A DNA stretch of 44,502 nt from Pseudomonas sp. QTF5. Lineage in GTDB: Bacteria; Pseudomonadota; Gammaproteobacteria; Pseudomonadales; Pseudomonadaceae. A program made the translations under genes and the position numbers. Where the stretch lies: contig NZ_AZRW02000025.1 of NCBI RefSeq assembly GCF_000512695.2, positions 36,414 to 80,915 on the forward strand, in the 5' to 3' direction. Of the stretch, positions 1-8,115 are shown in pieces (positions within the stretch are counted from its first letter, which is position 1; the number at the start of each line of letters is the position of its first letter). Under the pieces are notes generated by a model. It searched no databases. It saw nothing but the letters and a program-made list of their open reading frames with translations, and was not told where the DNA came from.

Positions 1-971
1 CCGCCGATTGGTACGATTTTGTATTGGGAGAAATTTGTAGGGCAGTATTTTGCAATTATAAAGTCAAGAAAGTTTTTTAGCATGTCATCTTCAGTCAGGA
101 TGTATTTGTCCCATCCTGAGAAACCAAACATTATGCTTTTTATGTAGTTGTATGAGGCGGGTGTAACGTCTCCCTCACCATCGGTGTTGGTCATGTAGAA
201 TAGTTCAGAGTCTTTAAGTGTTCTCATTAAAGCAAGTGAGTGAGTTGTGCATACTATGTTCACGAAATAAGTTTCGCAGAATATGCGTAATCTTCTGACT
301 AGGTGAGCCTGTGCGGCTGCATCTAGAGAAATATCTATTTCGTCGATGACTATTAATTTGCAACGGCTGGTGATCTTTCTGTATAGGCTAATTAAGAAAA
401 ACTCTCCAGAACTTAGGTGGTCTTCTCTTACGTATCTGTCCCCGTCAAGAGGGATGCAGTAATATTTTGTGTTTTTTACTTTTATCTCAACTAGGTTTTC
501 AAATTTATTGCTGGAATAAATATCACCAAGGAATTCGATTAGCTCGGAAGGGCGAGTGTGTTGACCAAGAATAATAGCCGTTCTTATGTCTTTGTCTGCA
601 GAGCTGGTACTTTGGAAATGATTAAAGCGTTGTCCGAATGGCATCGGAAGTTCAACGTCGATAGTGTTTTTGATGTTGTCAGGGATGGCGGATTTGCAGT
701 TAAGACTATTGATTGATCCGTCATAACTGAATACGAATTCATTAGTTCCAAGTTTGTAAACAACTTCACTGTCGGTTTTGAAAACGCCAGAGGACGTCGT
801 TTTGGAGAATGTGTCAGCCGAACGAAAATTAAGAATGGATTTTATAAGTGTTGTTTTGCCTACACCATTCTTACCTACAAGACATGTAAGTTTATTTTGG
901 TTCAAATCTAAGCTGAATGTCATATTTTTGACATGCTGTATATTTTTTAGCTCGACTGACAGCTGCATCAT
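1..971 (-). CDS. Retron-associated OLD-like ATPase with start of a TOPRIM domain (3' partial)
   Basis: I translated this by hand. It runs off the left edge of the window, so about 323 codons are visible and the C-terminus is missing. Seen: a Walker A motif GKNGVGKTT at residues 33-41, an ABC-type signature LSSGE at 186-190, a Walker B motif KLIVIDEID at 205-213, and the switch His in CTTHS about 40 residues later. After the ATPase core, from residue about 290, the chain reads YILTEDDMLKNFL and ends KIVPIGG. This resembles the first strand (conserved Glu, here E294) and second strand of a TOPRIM fold, as in OLD-family nucleases. The first ATG overlaps the RT stop codon as ATGA, so the two genes are probably translationally coupled. 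By family knowledge, RT plus ATPase-TOPRIM is the layout of type I-B retrons, where the ATPase is the toxic effector. A PtuA-like ATPase with an HNH partner beyond the edge (type I-A) is the alternative. Confidence 0.8.
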   Translation of the reverse strand, partial: MMQLSVELKNIQHVKNMTFSLDLNQNKLTCLVGKNGVGKTTLIKSILNFRSADTFSKTTSSGVFKTDSEVVYKLGTNEFVFSYDGSINSLNCKSAIPDNIKNTIDVELPMPFGQRFNHFQSTSSADKDIRTAIILGQHTRPSELIEFLGDIYSSNKFENLVEIKVKNTKYYCIPLDGDRYVREDHLSSGEFFLISLYRKITSRCKLIVIDEIDISLDAAAQAHLVRRLRIFCETYFVNIVCTTHSLALMRTLKDSELFYMTNTDGEGDVTPASYNYIKSIMFGFSGWDKYILTEDDMLKNFLDFIIAKYCPTNFSQYKIVPIG

Positions 972-1920
972 AGCTTGTCCGATTTATGAAGGAACATATC
1001 CACTATGGTGGCACCATATTTTTTTCTTAGTTTGTCGAGATAGTCCGGATCAACGGTGTTGAAGTAGTTTAGCTGTCCTGAGATTTTTTCAATAGCGTTA
1101 TCGAAGTCTGATCCTGTTATCGCGGTAAATTTTTCTTTGTCTGTAAGGTAGTAATGTAATTTGACTTCTGTGTCTTTTTTGAATTTTATATCTATTGAAA
1201 CTTTTCCATTGGGTAGAATCACCATTCCCAATAATTTTATTTTGTTTCCGGTCTGAGTATGCTTGCTTTTTGTTGTGTTGATTGAAAGCTTGTTGTCTGT
1301 GTGCTCGGATAAGCATTGTGCGACATATTTTTCAGCTTCAAGTAGTGGTGCTTTAACCAAGGATGAAATAATTATGTCATCCGAATATCTGGAGAATGTC
1401 AGTGAGTTATCAAAGCAGTATTTTTGTAGTTTGTTATCAAAGTTGAATAAACATGCATTGCTTAGTGGTGGGGAGGTGGAAAATCCGACCGGTACGGAGC
1501 CGTTGACGGTTAATATTTTTACAATATTTGTAATGTGGTTGTCTATTCGGAGATGGGGCAGCGATCAGCGCTGTTAACTATTGTTAATGTGACTAGGTTA
1601 GTGTCAATACTGTTGAAAAAATTGGTTATGTCTGTTTGAAAAAAATATTTGCTGTGTGCATGTTTGGATACGGCATCTACAGCGTTGACGCCTTTTCTAT
1701 ACGAAAATACAGTTTCTTTGTTTGTCTGTAAGTATTCCAGCAAGAAAAGATTCAGAAAAGAGTGAAAAGTTTTTAGTTTTTTGTTTGGTATGTGGAGTTC
1801 TCTGTCGTTATATTTTTTTGTTTCGTAAAGTGTGCTGATGTCGCCAGTGTCAAGTTCGGGGAATTCGAATTTGCCTTGGTACATAGCGTCCAGTAGATCT
1901 TTTATAGGTCTTTTGTTCAT
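968..1920 (-). pseudogene. Retron-type reverse transcriptase, frame broken by a one-base deletion
   Basis: The first reading frame gives 125 residues (start 1920, stop 1543) ending in KYFFQTDITNFFNSID, the RT motif with catalytic Asp97. The +1 neighbouring frame then continues to 968 with SVPVGFSTSPPLSNA, the catalytic YSDD box (1376-1387) and a thumb with NTTKSKHTQTGNKIKLLG. The two halves join perfectly if one A is added to the GAATAG at about 1543-1548, giving PISEIDNHI. The repaired protein is 317 residues, the usual size of retron RTs. The QTG in the thumb stands where retron RTs carry VTG; I do not see a clear NAxxH motif. The break is either a real inactivating deletion, a sequencing error in a short A run, or, less likely, programmed frameshifting. 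Both halves are otherwise free of stops, so any damage is recent. The gene is AT-rich compared with its surroundings, which points to acquired DNA. Confidence 0.8.
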
Positions 1921-2160
1921 TAGTTAAACTCAAGCCGATATCGTGACAGGAACACGATTTTGACAAAATATGCCGTAAAGCAGAGCGAGATTCAATGCTT
2001 TCCATAAAAGTGAAATGAACTTTTCTGATTTCGGTCGGGGTGACGTTGAGTGGTTCAAGGTGTAGGAAATTTCTGATAGTCCGATTCGTATAGCTTGATC
2101 AATCAGCTGCGTTTTTCAGAAACGAAATTAATGGATCGGCGTTGAATTGTCTTGAAGTGA
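1921..2160 (-). ncRNA. Candidate retron msr-msd RNA region
   Basis: Retron RNAs are encoded just upstream of the RT on the same strand, and this gene-free AT-rich stretch is in that place. On the minus strand several short stem-loops can be drawn: CGTTT/AAACG near 2108-2123, AAAAGT/ACTTTT near 2003-2022, AAAGC/GCTTT near 1975-2000 and TCGTG/CACGA near 1939-1956. A possible a1/a2 pairing is ATCGGC-TTGA just before the RT start with TCAACGCCGAT near 2130-2145, broken by one bulge. The boundaries are guesses and no branching guanosine can be assigned. Folding and covariance with related retrons would be needed. Confidence 0.35.
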
Positions 2161-2322
2161 TTCTGGCGGGAGGAGCGGATGGCGGTGCTGGTTTTTGCAG
2201 GTGCAGACGAATTTTTCTAATCAGAGAAAGCGAAATACGTAGGGCGCTTATGTTCGGGAGCTGAGGTGTATCAGAGGACGGGGGCTGGGAGAGGGCTACG
2301 AAAATCAAATAAATATTTACTA

Positions 2323-2362
2323 TTTATGTGCCTCTTTAGCTTTTGCTAGAGAGGCACATAAA
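2323..2362. repeat. 18-bp hairpin (inverted repeat) at the edge of the retron island
   Basis: The arms 2323-2340 and 2345-2362 (TTTATGTGCCTCTTTAGC and its near-perfect complement) are separated by TTTT and differ by one T/G position. The pairing is better on the plus strand (U-G) than on the minus strand (C-A). Neither side has a clean T run, so it is not a textbook terminator. It lies about 400 bp upstream of the RT and may be a terminator-like boundary, part of the retron RNA or a scar of insertion. Confidence 0.6.
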
Positions 2363-2821
2363 CGTAAAGCGGAGACTAGACACCTGTAGAGGCCAGATTT
2401 GGCGACTGGAGATACTCCTAGTCACTGGCATAGGCCGACTCTAAATCAAGCAACCTCAGAAAACAAGGATCCAGGCTGAGCGGTATCAAGCGAGATGTTG
2501 AGATCGCTCGCCAAGAATCCCACACAGGGCGTGGAACGACCACTACGCGGCGCACAACTTTCCAAGACGTTTCCTACAACGTACCCTATTGCCGCGTTTC
2601 AGCATCGACCCCTATAGTTCGGGCTCGCGGAAAAGACCGCGAACGACCTTGGCCGGTCGATTATCTGAAAAGCAACAGCGCCAAACGTGTTATGGCAGCT
2701 GTGCGCGGGACACCTTCGGGTGTGCCGGGTCTTTCAGGTACCGGTCGGCCAACCCGCACACGGCTGCCACCTTACTTTCGCTTGGCCGCGACCGGTGGTA
2801 GCTCAGCCTGGAGTTATACCT
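2363..2821 (+). other. Gene-free stretch with a structured leader
   Basis: I see no convincing gene in these 459 bases. The GC content rises from the AT-rich island at the left to typical Pseudomonas values at the right. Near the right end there is a compact structured segment. ACACC-TTCG-GGTGT (2710-2723) forms a hairpin with a UUCG tetraloop, followed by CGGGT (2726-2730) pairing with ACCCG (2752-2756). It lies 65-110 bp upstream of the next coding region and probably belongs to its 5' untranslated region. Confidence 0.4.
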
Positions 2822-3124
2822 ATGTTCGACCAAGTCATGCCCCGTTACCTCCCCATCGACACCTACGACGCCGAAAATCCGGTGCTCTTCATCAACACCC
2901 ACAAAGAACTCAGCGACATGGCCGCCTGTGCCGCGCATCGCTTCACCGTGGTTCGCGATCTGACGGATACCTTGTCCAGCCTGAACCTCAAAGATATTTC
3001 CGACTGTGATCTGACCCGTATTACCCGTGCGGTGCATCTGCTGATGCGCGAAGGTTGCGCGATGCTGGATGTGATTCAGGCGCGGGCGTTGCAGCGGGAG
3101 GAGGGGTTCAAAACCCCAGTGTAG
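2822..3124 (+). CDS. Small hypothetical protein, DUF3077/DUF6124-like
   Basis: A 100-residue soluble protein with no signal peptide or membrane segment. ATG at 2822 is preceded by a GGAG at a good distance. The middle (VLFINTHKELSDMAACA) and helical C-terminal half (LTRITRAVHLLMREGCAMLD) resemble the small Pseudomonas families that carry DUF3077 or DUF6124, which lie in genomic islands and have no firmly known function. I could not assign it to one family by eye. The structured leader just upstream suggests post-transcriptional control. It converges with the oxaloacetate decarboxylase gene, and the two share an inverted repeat that can act as terminator. Confidence 0.7.
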   Translation: MFDQVMPRYLPIDTYDAENPVLFINTHKELSDMAACAAHRFTVVRDLTDTLSSLNLKDISDCDLTRITRAVHLLMREGCAMLDVIQARALQREEGFKTPV

Positions 3125-3151
3125 AAAAATAGCAAAAGATCAAAAGAACAA

Positions 3152-3226
3152 AAGATCGCAGCCTCCGGCAGCTCTACAGTGTGTACGTTATCCCAATGTA
3201 GCAACTGCCGCAGACTGCGATCTTTT
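3152..3226. terminator. Inverted repeat between convergent genes, probable bidirectional terminator
   Basis: AGATCGCAG-CCT-CCGGCAG-CTCTACA (about 3153-3177) pairs with TGTAGCAACTGCCGCAGACTGCGATCT (about 3198-3223, written here as two runs: TGTAGCAACTGCCG and CAGACTGCGATCT). A TTTTT follows on the plus side and an A-rich stretch (T-rich on the minus strand) lies on the other. It sits between two stop codons facing each other. The sequence also belongs to the common Pseudomonas REP class containing TGTAGCAGCTGCCG. Confidence 0.6.
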
Positions 3227-3232
3227 TGGCCA

Positions 3233-4102
3233 TTACTCTTTAACGCTCATAAACTCTTCCGCCCAACGAATGTAGTCCTCAGGCTGCGTGTACGTATGCG
3301 TCAGTTCAGTCGCGCTCAGGTCCGATGCCTGAGTAAAGATCTGCCGCTGTTCGCGCAGGCTGTCGTAAGTCGCTTTGATCGCCGCGAAGTAAGCGCCATG
3401 GCCGTCGATGGTGATGCGCACGCCCAGTTCGGCCAGACGTTTGTCGTCACGCAGCAGCGGGTTGCCGTAGGTGACCAGCATCAGCGGCACGCTCAGGTGT
3501 TCGGCGATTTGCTCCAGTTGATCGAAGTCCTGCACGCCCACCATGCAAATCCCGTCCGCACCGGCCTGCTGGTAATGCCGGGTGCGGCTGATGATTTCCT
3601 GGATCGGCAGGATCCCCGCGTTGGTGCGGGCGATGATTGCCATTTCCGAGTCGACCCGGGCTTCGAGCGCCGCGCGAATCTTGCCGACACCTTCGGCAAC
3701 CGTGATCAGGTCGGTGGACTTGCGGCCGAATTGCGCCGGCAACAGGGTGTCTTCGATAGTCAGGGCAGCCACGCCGGCGCGTTCGAGTTCGACGATGGTG
3801 CGCATGACGTTGAGCGCATTGCCATAGCCGTGGTCGGCGTCGGCGATCACCGGCAATTGGGCCACGCGGCCGATGCGGGTGGCCTGCTCGGCGAACTCGC
3901 TAAGGGTGATCAACGCAAAGTCCGGGGCGCCCAGCACCTGCAACGACGCGACCGAACCACCGAGGATCCCCACTTCAAAACCCAGATCGGCGGCGATGCG
4001 TGCCGACATGGGGTCGAAGACCGAGGCGGTGTGATAGCAGGCGTTGGAAGCGAACAGTTGGCGGAAGTTACGGCGTAAATCCTGATGAGATAGCCTGGGC
4101 AT
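3233..4102 (-). CDS. Oxaloacetate decarboxylase, ICL/PEP mutase superfamily (PA4872-like)
   Basis: A 289-residue cytosolic protein of the isocitrate lyase/PEP mutase superfamily. ATG 4102 (MPRLSHQDLRRNFRQL) matches the family N-terminus and is preceded by GGTGGA; an upstream in-frame ATG at 4273 would add an unrelated N-terminus. Seen: ILGGSVASL for substrate positioning, the metal-binding VIADADHGYGNA, IEDTLLP and IIARTNAG. This combination is that of P. aeruginosa PA4872, which decarboxylates oxaloacetate to pyruvate with Mg2+. It stands alone, with its own upstream region. Other members of the superfamily (methylisocitrate lyase, carboxyphosphonoenolpyruvate mutase) carry a KKCGH-type catalytic loop, which I do not see here. 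Confidence 0.88.
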   Translation of the reverse strand: MPRLSHQDLRRNFRQLFASNACYHTASVFDPMSARIAADLGFEVGILGGSVASLQVLGAPDFALITLSEFAEQATRIGRVAQLPVIADADHGYGNALNVMRTIVELERAGVAALTIEDTLLPAQFGRKSTDLITVAEGVGKIRAALEARVDSEMAIIARTNAGILPIQEIISRTRHYQQAGADGICMVGVQDFDQLEQIAEHLSVPLMLVTYGNPLLRDDKRLAELGVRITIDGHGAYFAAIKATYDSLREQRQIFTQASDLSATELTHTYTQPEDYIRWAEEFMSVKE

Positions 4103-4463
4103 ATGAGTTCCACCAACACAAAGGAATGGAAGGGCTTGAGCAAAAGTGTCAACGCCGAAGGAACAAAAGGCTATCACGCGGGCGGGTGAGCAATTATGAC
4201 GAATTTGCATGGGGCATGCAGTGGTCGGTATACCGGGTGCCGCTGGGCGACGCTTTTTGAGCTGGATTGACATGAATCCTGGCTTCGACGCGATCCCTTG
4301 TAGCAGCTGCCGAAGGCTGCGTTCGGGTGCGAAGCACTCGCCATCACGGATCGGAAGTCATGCAGGGTTGGTGATCAGTCTGAAAGGCCGAACTGGCAGG
4401 TTTACGACTGCTACGTCCGAACGCGGCCCGAACCGAACGCAGGCTTCGCCAGCTGCTACACAA
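4103..4463. other. Intergenic stretch with REP arms
   Basis: These 361 bases hold the promoter region of the oxaloacetate decarboxylase gene and a pair of REP arms. I see no gene here. The open frames crossing it lack a ribosome binding site and have no recognisable product. Confidence 0.5.
4299..4461. repeat. REP pair, TGTAGCAGCTGCCG class
   Basis: One arm, TGTAGCAGCTGCCGAAGGCT, starts at 4299; the inverted partner AGGCTTCGCCAGCTGCTACA ends at 4461. The second arm ends three bases before the aruG stop codon at 4464, so it probably also protects or terminates that transcript. Confidence 0.75.
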
Positions 4464-5498
4464 TCACGCCGCCACCGCCTGCTGCTGTTGGTTGCGCAGT
4501 AGCACGGCGCGGACCGAGTTGCCGGGTTGCAGTTGCAGGCGTTTGGCAGTGAGCCGGTCGACGATCAGGCTGTTGCCGACCAGCCGCCCCTGGGCAGTGG
4601 TGATGCGGCAGTTTTCCAGGCGGCGGTTGTGGATCAGCCACACCGGCGCCTGGTCGTCGGGCGTGCCGATGGCCAGCTCCAATCGTTGGCTGTCACGTAC
4701 CGTGCGGATTCTCGACACCGGGGCTTCGATCACCGGGCCGGCGTCGAAGATATCGATGTAACCTTTATGGGCAAACCCCTCGGCGGTGAGGATCTTCAGC
4801 GCAGGTTCGGTGTTCGGGTGCGGCTTGCCGATCACCGCTTGGGCCTGTTCGGTGAGCAGGCAGGTGTAGAGCGGTTGGCGTGGCATCAGCTCGGCGATGA
4901 ACGATTTGCTGCCTAACCCCGACAAATGATCGGCATGACTGAAATCCTTCTTGAAAAAGTGCCGGCCCAGGCTGTCCCAGAACGGTGAGCAGCCTTGTTC
5001 GTCGGCACTGCCACGCAGTTCGGCAATGAGCTTGTCGCCGAACAAGTGAGGGAATTCGGCAACGAACAGCAGGCGCGCGAGCGACAGCAATCGACCATTA
5101 TTGCCGTGGCGTTGATCGTGTCGCAGAAACAGCGAACAGATTTCCGATTGGCCAGTCATTTCGTTGTTCAGGAACAACGTGGGGATCTGGCGCTGAATAC
5201 CCAGGTCCGGCGACGAGCTGACCGTGAGTCCGACCCGGTAATTGTACCAGGGCTCCCGCAGGCCGACGGCGCCCGCCAGGGCACTGACGCCGAGCACTTG
5301 TTGATCGTCGTCTTCGAGCACGAACAGATAATCGGCGTCTGCGCGCTCGACCTGTTCGGCAAAGGTGCGCTGGGCCCAGCGCACTCGCAGGGCCAGGCGC
5401 TCCTCGTTGGCCGGCAGGGTCGTGAAGCCGGGGCCGGCCCGTTGCACCAGTTCCAGCAAGGCGGGCAGGTCGGTGACTTGAACCGGGCGGACAATCAT
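4464..5498 (-). CDS. aruG: Arginine/ornithine N-succinyltransferase subunit beta
   Basis: A 344-residue subunit of the heteromeric succinyltransferase that starts the arginine succinyltransferase (AST) pathway, transferring succinyl from succinyl-CoA to arginine or ornithine. ATG 5498 (MIVRPVQVTDLPALLELV) is preceded by GAAGGAG. Family signs seen: LFVLEDDDQQVLGVSAL, FLRHDQRHGNNGRLLSLARLLF, GCSPFWDSLGRHFF and the AELMPRQPLY segment. It follows aruF by 61 bp and shares its architecture. The rest of the AST operon (aruC, D, B, E) is not in this window, so this may be a second copy tied to the neighbouring amine cluster. Confidence 0.9.
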   Translation of the reverse strand: MIVRPVQVTDLPALLELVQRAGPGFTTLPANEERLALRVRWAQRTFAEQVERADADYLFVLEDDDQQVLGVSALAGAVGLREPWYNYRVGLTVSSSPDLGIQRQIPTLFLNNEMTGQSEICSLFLRHDQRHGNNGRLLSLARLLFVAEFPHLFGDKLIAELRGSADEQGCSPFWDSLGRHFFKKDFSHADHLSGLGSKSFIAELMPRQPLYTCLLTEQAQAVIGKPHPNTEPALKILTAEGFAHKGYIDIFDAGPVIEAPVSRIRTVRDSQRLELAIGTPDDQAPVWLIHNRRLENCRITTAQGRLVGNSLIVDRLTAKRLQLQPGNSVRAVLLRNQQQQAVAA

Positions 5499-5559
5499 GA
5501 TGCAGCTCCTTCTTCGCGCCTGTTCGGGCACTGTCGTTGGGCATGGGGCCGGTGGCGGC

Positions 5560-6588
5560 TCACAGGGCGATCAACCGGATCGCACTGGCGTCGGTCACAT
5601 TCAGGGCCGCGCACATCTCGACGCTCAAGGCCACAGGTTGCCCGGCGCGATAGTCCAACTCGGCGACGATGGCGCGGTAGTCCTTCAACGAATCGTTGCT
5701 CACCAGGTAGTTGCTCACCAGGCTACCGCGGGCATCGAGGGCTGAGCCTGGGTGCACCGTGCTGGTCTGGCTTTGGGCGATGGAGCGAATGTTCGAGGTG
5801 CGTGCGTACAACGTCGGGCCACCGTCGAACAGGTCGATGTAGCTGTTGGTCTCGAAGCCTTCACGTTCAAGAATGTCGAAGGCCTCCTGACCATCCGGAT
5901 GAATCCGGCCGATGCATTCCTGCGCAGCCGGCGGCAGCATTGGCACGTAGATCGGGTATTGCGGCATCAGTTCGGCGAGAAATGTCCGGCTCTGCAGGCC
6001 GCAAAGCCGCTCGGCCTCGACGTAGGGCAGGTCGAAGAAATGCTTGCCCAGTGCATCCCAGAACGGTGACTGGCCCTGTTCGTCGCTGTAGCCAACGATT
6101 TCGGTGATCACCGCTTCGGCAAAGCGCGCCTGGTGGGCGGCAATGAACAGCAGTCGCGCCCGGGACAGCAATTCGGAGAACTGCGTGCGTTCCAGCGTTG
6201 TATCGATGTGGAAGCCGCGCAGCAAAGTATGACCAGTGAGGTCGTGGCACAACGACAACGCCGGCACCCCGTGCTCGATGTTCAGCTCCCGTGAAGCGCT
6301 GGTGAAATGGCGGTTGCGCAAACTGTAGAACGGCTCGTTGAACCCTGCGGTGGCGAGGATTTCCGAGCAGCCGACCAGACGGCGAGTCGTGAGATTTTCC
6401 AGCACGAAGAAATAGTTCTCCGGGCCAGGACCCCGGGCGTCTTTTTCGAATGAAGCGCTGGAGTCGAAAATTTTCTTGCGCAACTGTTCGGTGTCGTCCG
6501 GCAAGGACGTGACCCCCACCAGACTGTCGCGCGCCAGTTGTTGCAACTGGGGCAGGTCGGTTAACTCCACCGGGCGTAAGACCAGCAT
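5560..6588 (-). CDS. aruF: Arginine/ornithine N-succinyltransferase subunit alpha
   Basis: A 342-residue partner of AruG. ATG 6588 follows AGGAG. Seen: MLVLRPVELTDLPQLQQLA (acyltransferase start), YFFVLENLTTRRLVGCSEI, LSRARLLFIAAHQARFA, QSPFWDALGKHFFDL and AELMPQYPIYV, all parallel to AruG; the subunits are paralogues. It lies 119 bp downstream of the permease gene on the same strand, so it could be the tail of that operon or have its own promoter. In P. aeruginosa aruF and aruG sit inside aruCFGDBE, and their isolation here is unusual. Confidence 0.9.
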   Translation of the reverse strand: MLVLRPVELTDLPQLQQLARDSLVGVTSLPDDTEQLRKKIFDSSASFEKDARGPGPENYFFVLENLTTRRLVGCSEILATAGFNEPFYSLRNRHFTSASRELNIEHGVPALSLCHDLTGHTLLRGFHIDTTLERTQFSELLSRARLLFIAAHQARFAEAVITEIVGYSDEQGQSPFWDALGKHFFDLPYVEAERLCGLQSRTFLAELMPQYPIYVPMLPPAAQECIGRIHPDGQEAFDILEREGFETNSYIDLFDGGPTLYARTSNIRSIAQSQTSTVHPGSALDARGSLVSNYLVSNDSLKDYRAIVAELDYRAGQPVALSVEMCAALNVTDASAIRLIAL

Positions 6589-6707
6589 GGATGTACTCCT
6601 GTATCAAAGGGTTCGGCGATTTGCACCGAACCTGACTATCACTGTCGGTTTCCACGCATTAAATCGGCGGTCGCCTGAATTCGTGTCAGACGCTGCTCTT
6701 TTTCTTG

Positions 6708-8057
6708 TCAGCCATTGCTTGGGTCGGGTAGGACCGTGCTGCTCCCCAGTTTGTTGAGGAAGAACAAATAGACCACTCCCAGGGCAATCCAGATCAGGCC
6801 GAGTTTCTGTGCATCGACGCCCATGTTGTACATGATGGCCGCGACGATGATGAAGCCGATCACCGGGCAGATCAGGTGACGGATCACCTGGCCGGACTTC
6901 TGCCGACGCCAGTAGTAATTGATCACGGTCAGATGCAGCAACATGAAACCGCTCAGGGCGCCGAAGTTCACCAGAGAGGTGAGGGTGTCCACCGAGTTGA
7001 TGAACAGGTAGCAGATCACCAGCGACAGCGCCGCCACCAGATAGATACTCATATACGGCGTGTTGTGTTTCGGGTGCACCTTGGCCAGCACTTTCGGCAG
7101 TTTGCCGTCCCGCGCCATGCCAAACAGCAGACGTGAAACCGCCGCTTGCGAGGTGATCGCGACTGCGACGCCCCAGGCCAGGGCGGTGGCCACGGCGGTC
7201 AGGGTTGCCAGCCAGCTGCCGGCGGCGATTTCGGCGATTTCATAGAACGCAGTGTCGGCGGACTTGAAGCCCAGGCCGGCGGCCAGATCCGTGGCAATCC
7301 AGGTCTGTACGACGAAGATAACGCCCATTACCAGCAACGTGATCAGCGCAGCCTTGCCGACGCTACGGCCCGGGTCGCCCTTGATCTCTTCGGCGAGGGT
7401 GGAAATGGCATCGAAACCGAGGAACGACAGCACGGCAATCGATACCGCTTGCATCAGCAGGGCGAAGTTGAATGTCTCGGGGTTGTACAACGGCGCCAGA
7501 GTCAGCTGACCGTTACCGCCGCCACTGTGCAGGGCATTCCAGGCATAGAACAGGAAGATCCCCAGCACCACCAGTTGCGCCAGTAGAAAGACGATGTTCA
7601 TCCGCGCGGTGAAAGTTATGCCCCGCAGGTTGACGAAGGTGGCGCTGACTAGAAAGGCCAGGATGAAGCCGACTTTCGGGATGTCCGGGTACAAATGATT
7701 CAGCGCCATCGCCGCGTAAACGTAGAGCAGCGGCGGAATCAGCAAATAATCGAGCAGCATCAGCCAACCGGCGATAAACCCGACATGCGGGTTGAGGCCG
7801 CGTTGTGCGTAGGAATACACCGAACCCGCAACCGGAAAGGCCCGGGCCATACTGCCGTAACTCAGCGCCGTGAACAGCATCGCCACCATGCCGATGATGT
7901 AGGCCAGCGGTACCATTCCCGGCGCTTCGGCGTTGACGTAACCATAAACGCCGAACGGGGCGATGGGGATCATGAAGATCATCCCGTACACCACCAGGTC
8001 CGTCAGTGACAGGCTACGTTTCAACTCTTGCTTGTAGCCGAATTCTTCAATTTCCAT
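6708..8057 (-). CDS. APC-family amino acid/amine permease (PA5510-like)
   Basis: A 449-residue inner-membrane transporter with about 12 hydrophobic segments, from DLVVYGMIFMIPIAPFGVYG near residue 20 to IALGVVYLFFLN near the end. The first segment carries the APC-type substrate loop, and FLGFDAISTLAEE with SRLLFGMARDGKLP are typical of the superfamily. ATG 8057 is preceded by AAGGAG. It is 58 bp downstream of the N-formylglutamate-amidohydrolase-like gene and probably brings in the amine or amino acid that the cluster uses. The substrate cannot be read from the sequence. Confidence 0.88.
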   Translation of the reverse strand: MEIEEFGYKQELKRSLSLTDLVVYGMIFMIPIAPFGVYGYVNAEAPGMVPLAYIIGMVAMLFTALSYGSMARAFPVAGSVYSYAQRGLNPHVGFIAGWLMLLDYLLIPPLLYVYAAMALNHLYPDIPKVGFILAFLVSATFVNLRGITFTARMNIVFLLAQLVVLGIFLFYAWNALHSGGGNGQLTLAPLYNPETFNFALLMQAVSIAVLSFLGFDAISTLAEEIKGDPGRSVGKAALITLLVMGVIFVVQTWIATDLAAGLGFKSADTAFYEIAEIAAGSWLATLTAVATALAWGVAVAITSQAAVSRLLFGMARDGKLPKVLAKVHPKHNTPYMSIYLVAALSLVICYLFINSVDTLTSLVNFGALSGFMLLHLTVINYYWRRQKSGQVIRHLICPVIGFIIVAAIMYNMGVDAQKLGLIWIALGVVYLFFLNKLGSSTVLPDPSNG

Positions 8058-8115
8058 GAAGCCTTTCTCCTTGATGATGAAAACAGCTGCACGCTGCGAG
8101 TTTGAAGCTATTGCC

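Noticed and set aside
778..1577. Plus-strand frames over the RT and ATPase
   Set aside because: They are shadows of the minus-strand genes, which carry the conserved motifs.
2099..2308. 69-residue frame on the minus strand upstream of the RT
   Set aside because: Low-complexity composition rich in Pro, no family resemblance and a poor ribosome site; it lies in the probable retron RNA or leader region.
2323..2362. Rho-independent terminator for the 2323-2362 hairpin
   Set aside because: No clean T run follows on either strand, so I list it only as an inverted repeat.
2400..2600. tRNA-like sequence near the island border
   Set aside because: No cloverleaf with T-loop GTTCGANTC and acceptor pairing could be drawn.
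3179..4078. 299-residue plus-strand frame
   Set aside because: Antisense shadow of the oxaloacetate decarboxylase gene with composition typical of a shadow frame.
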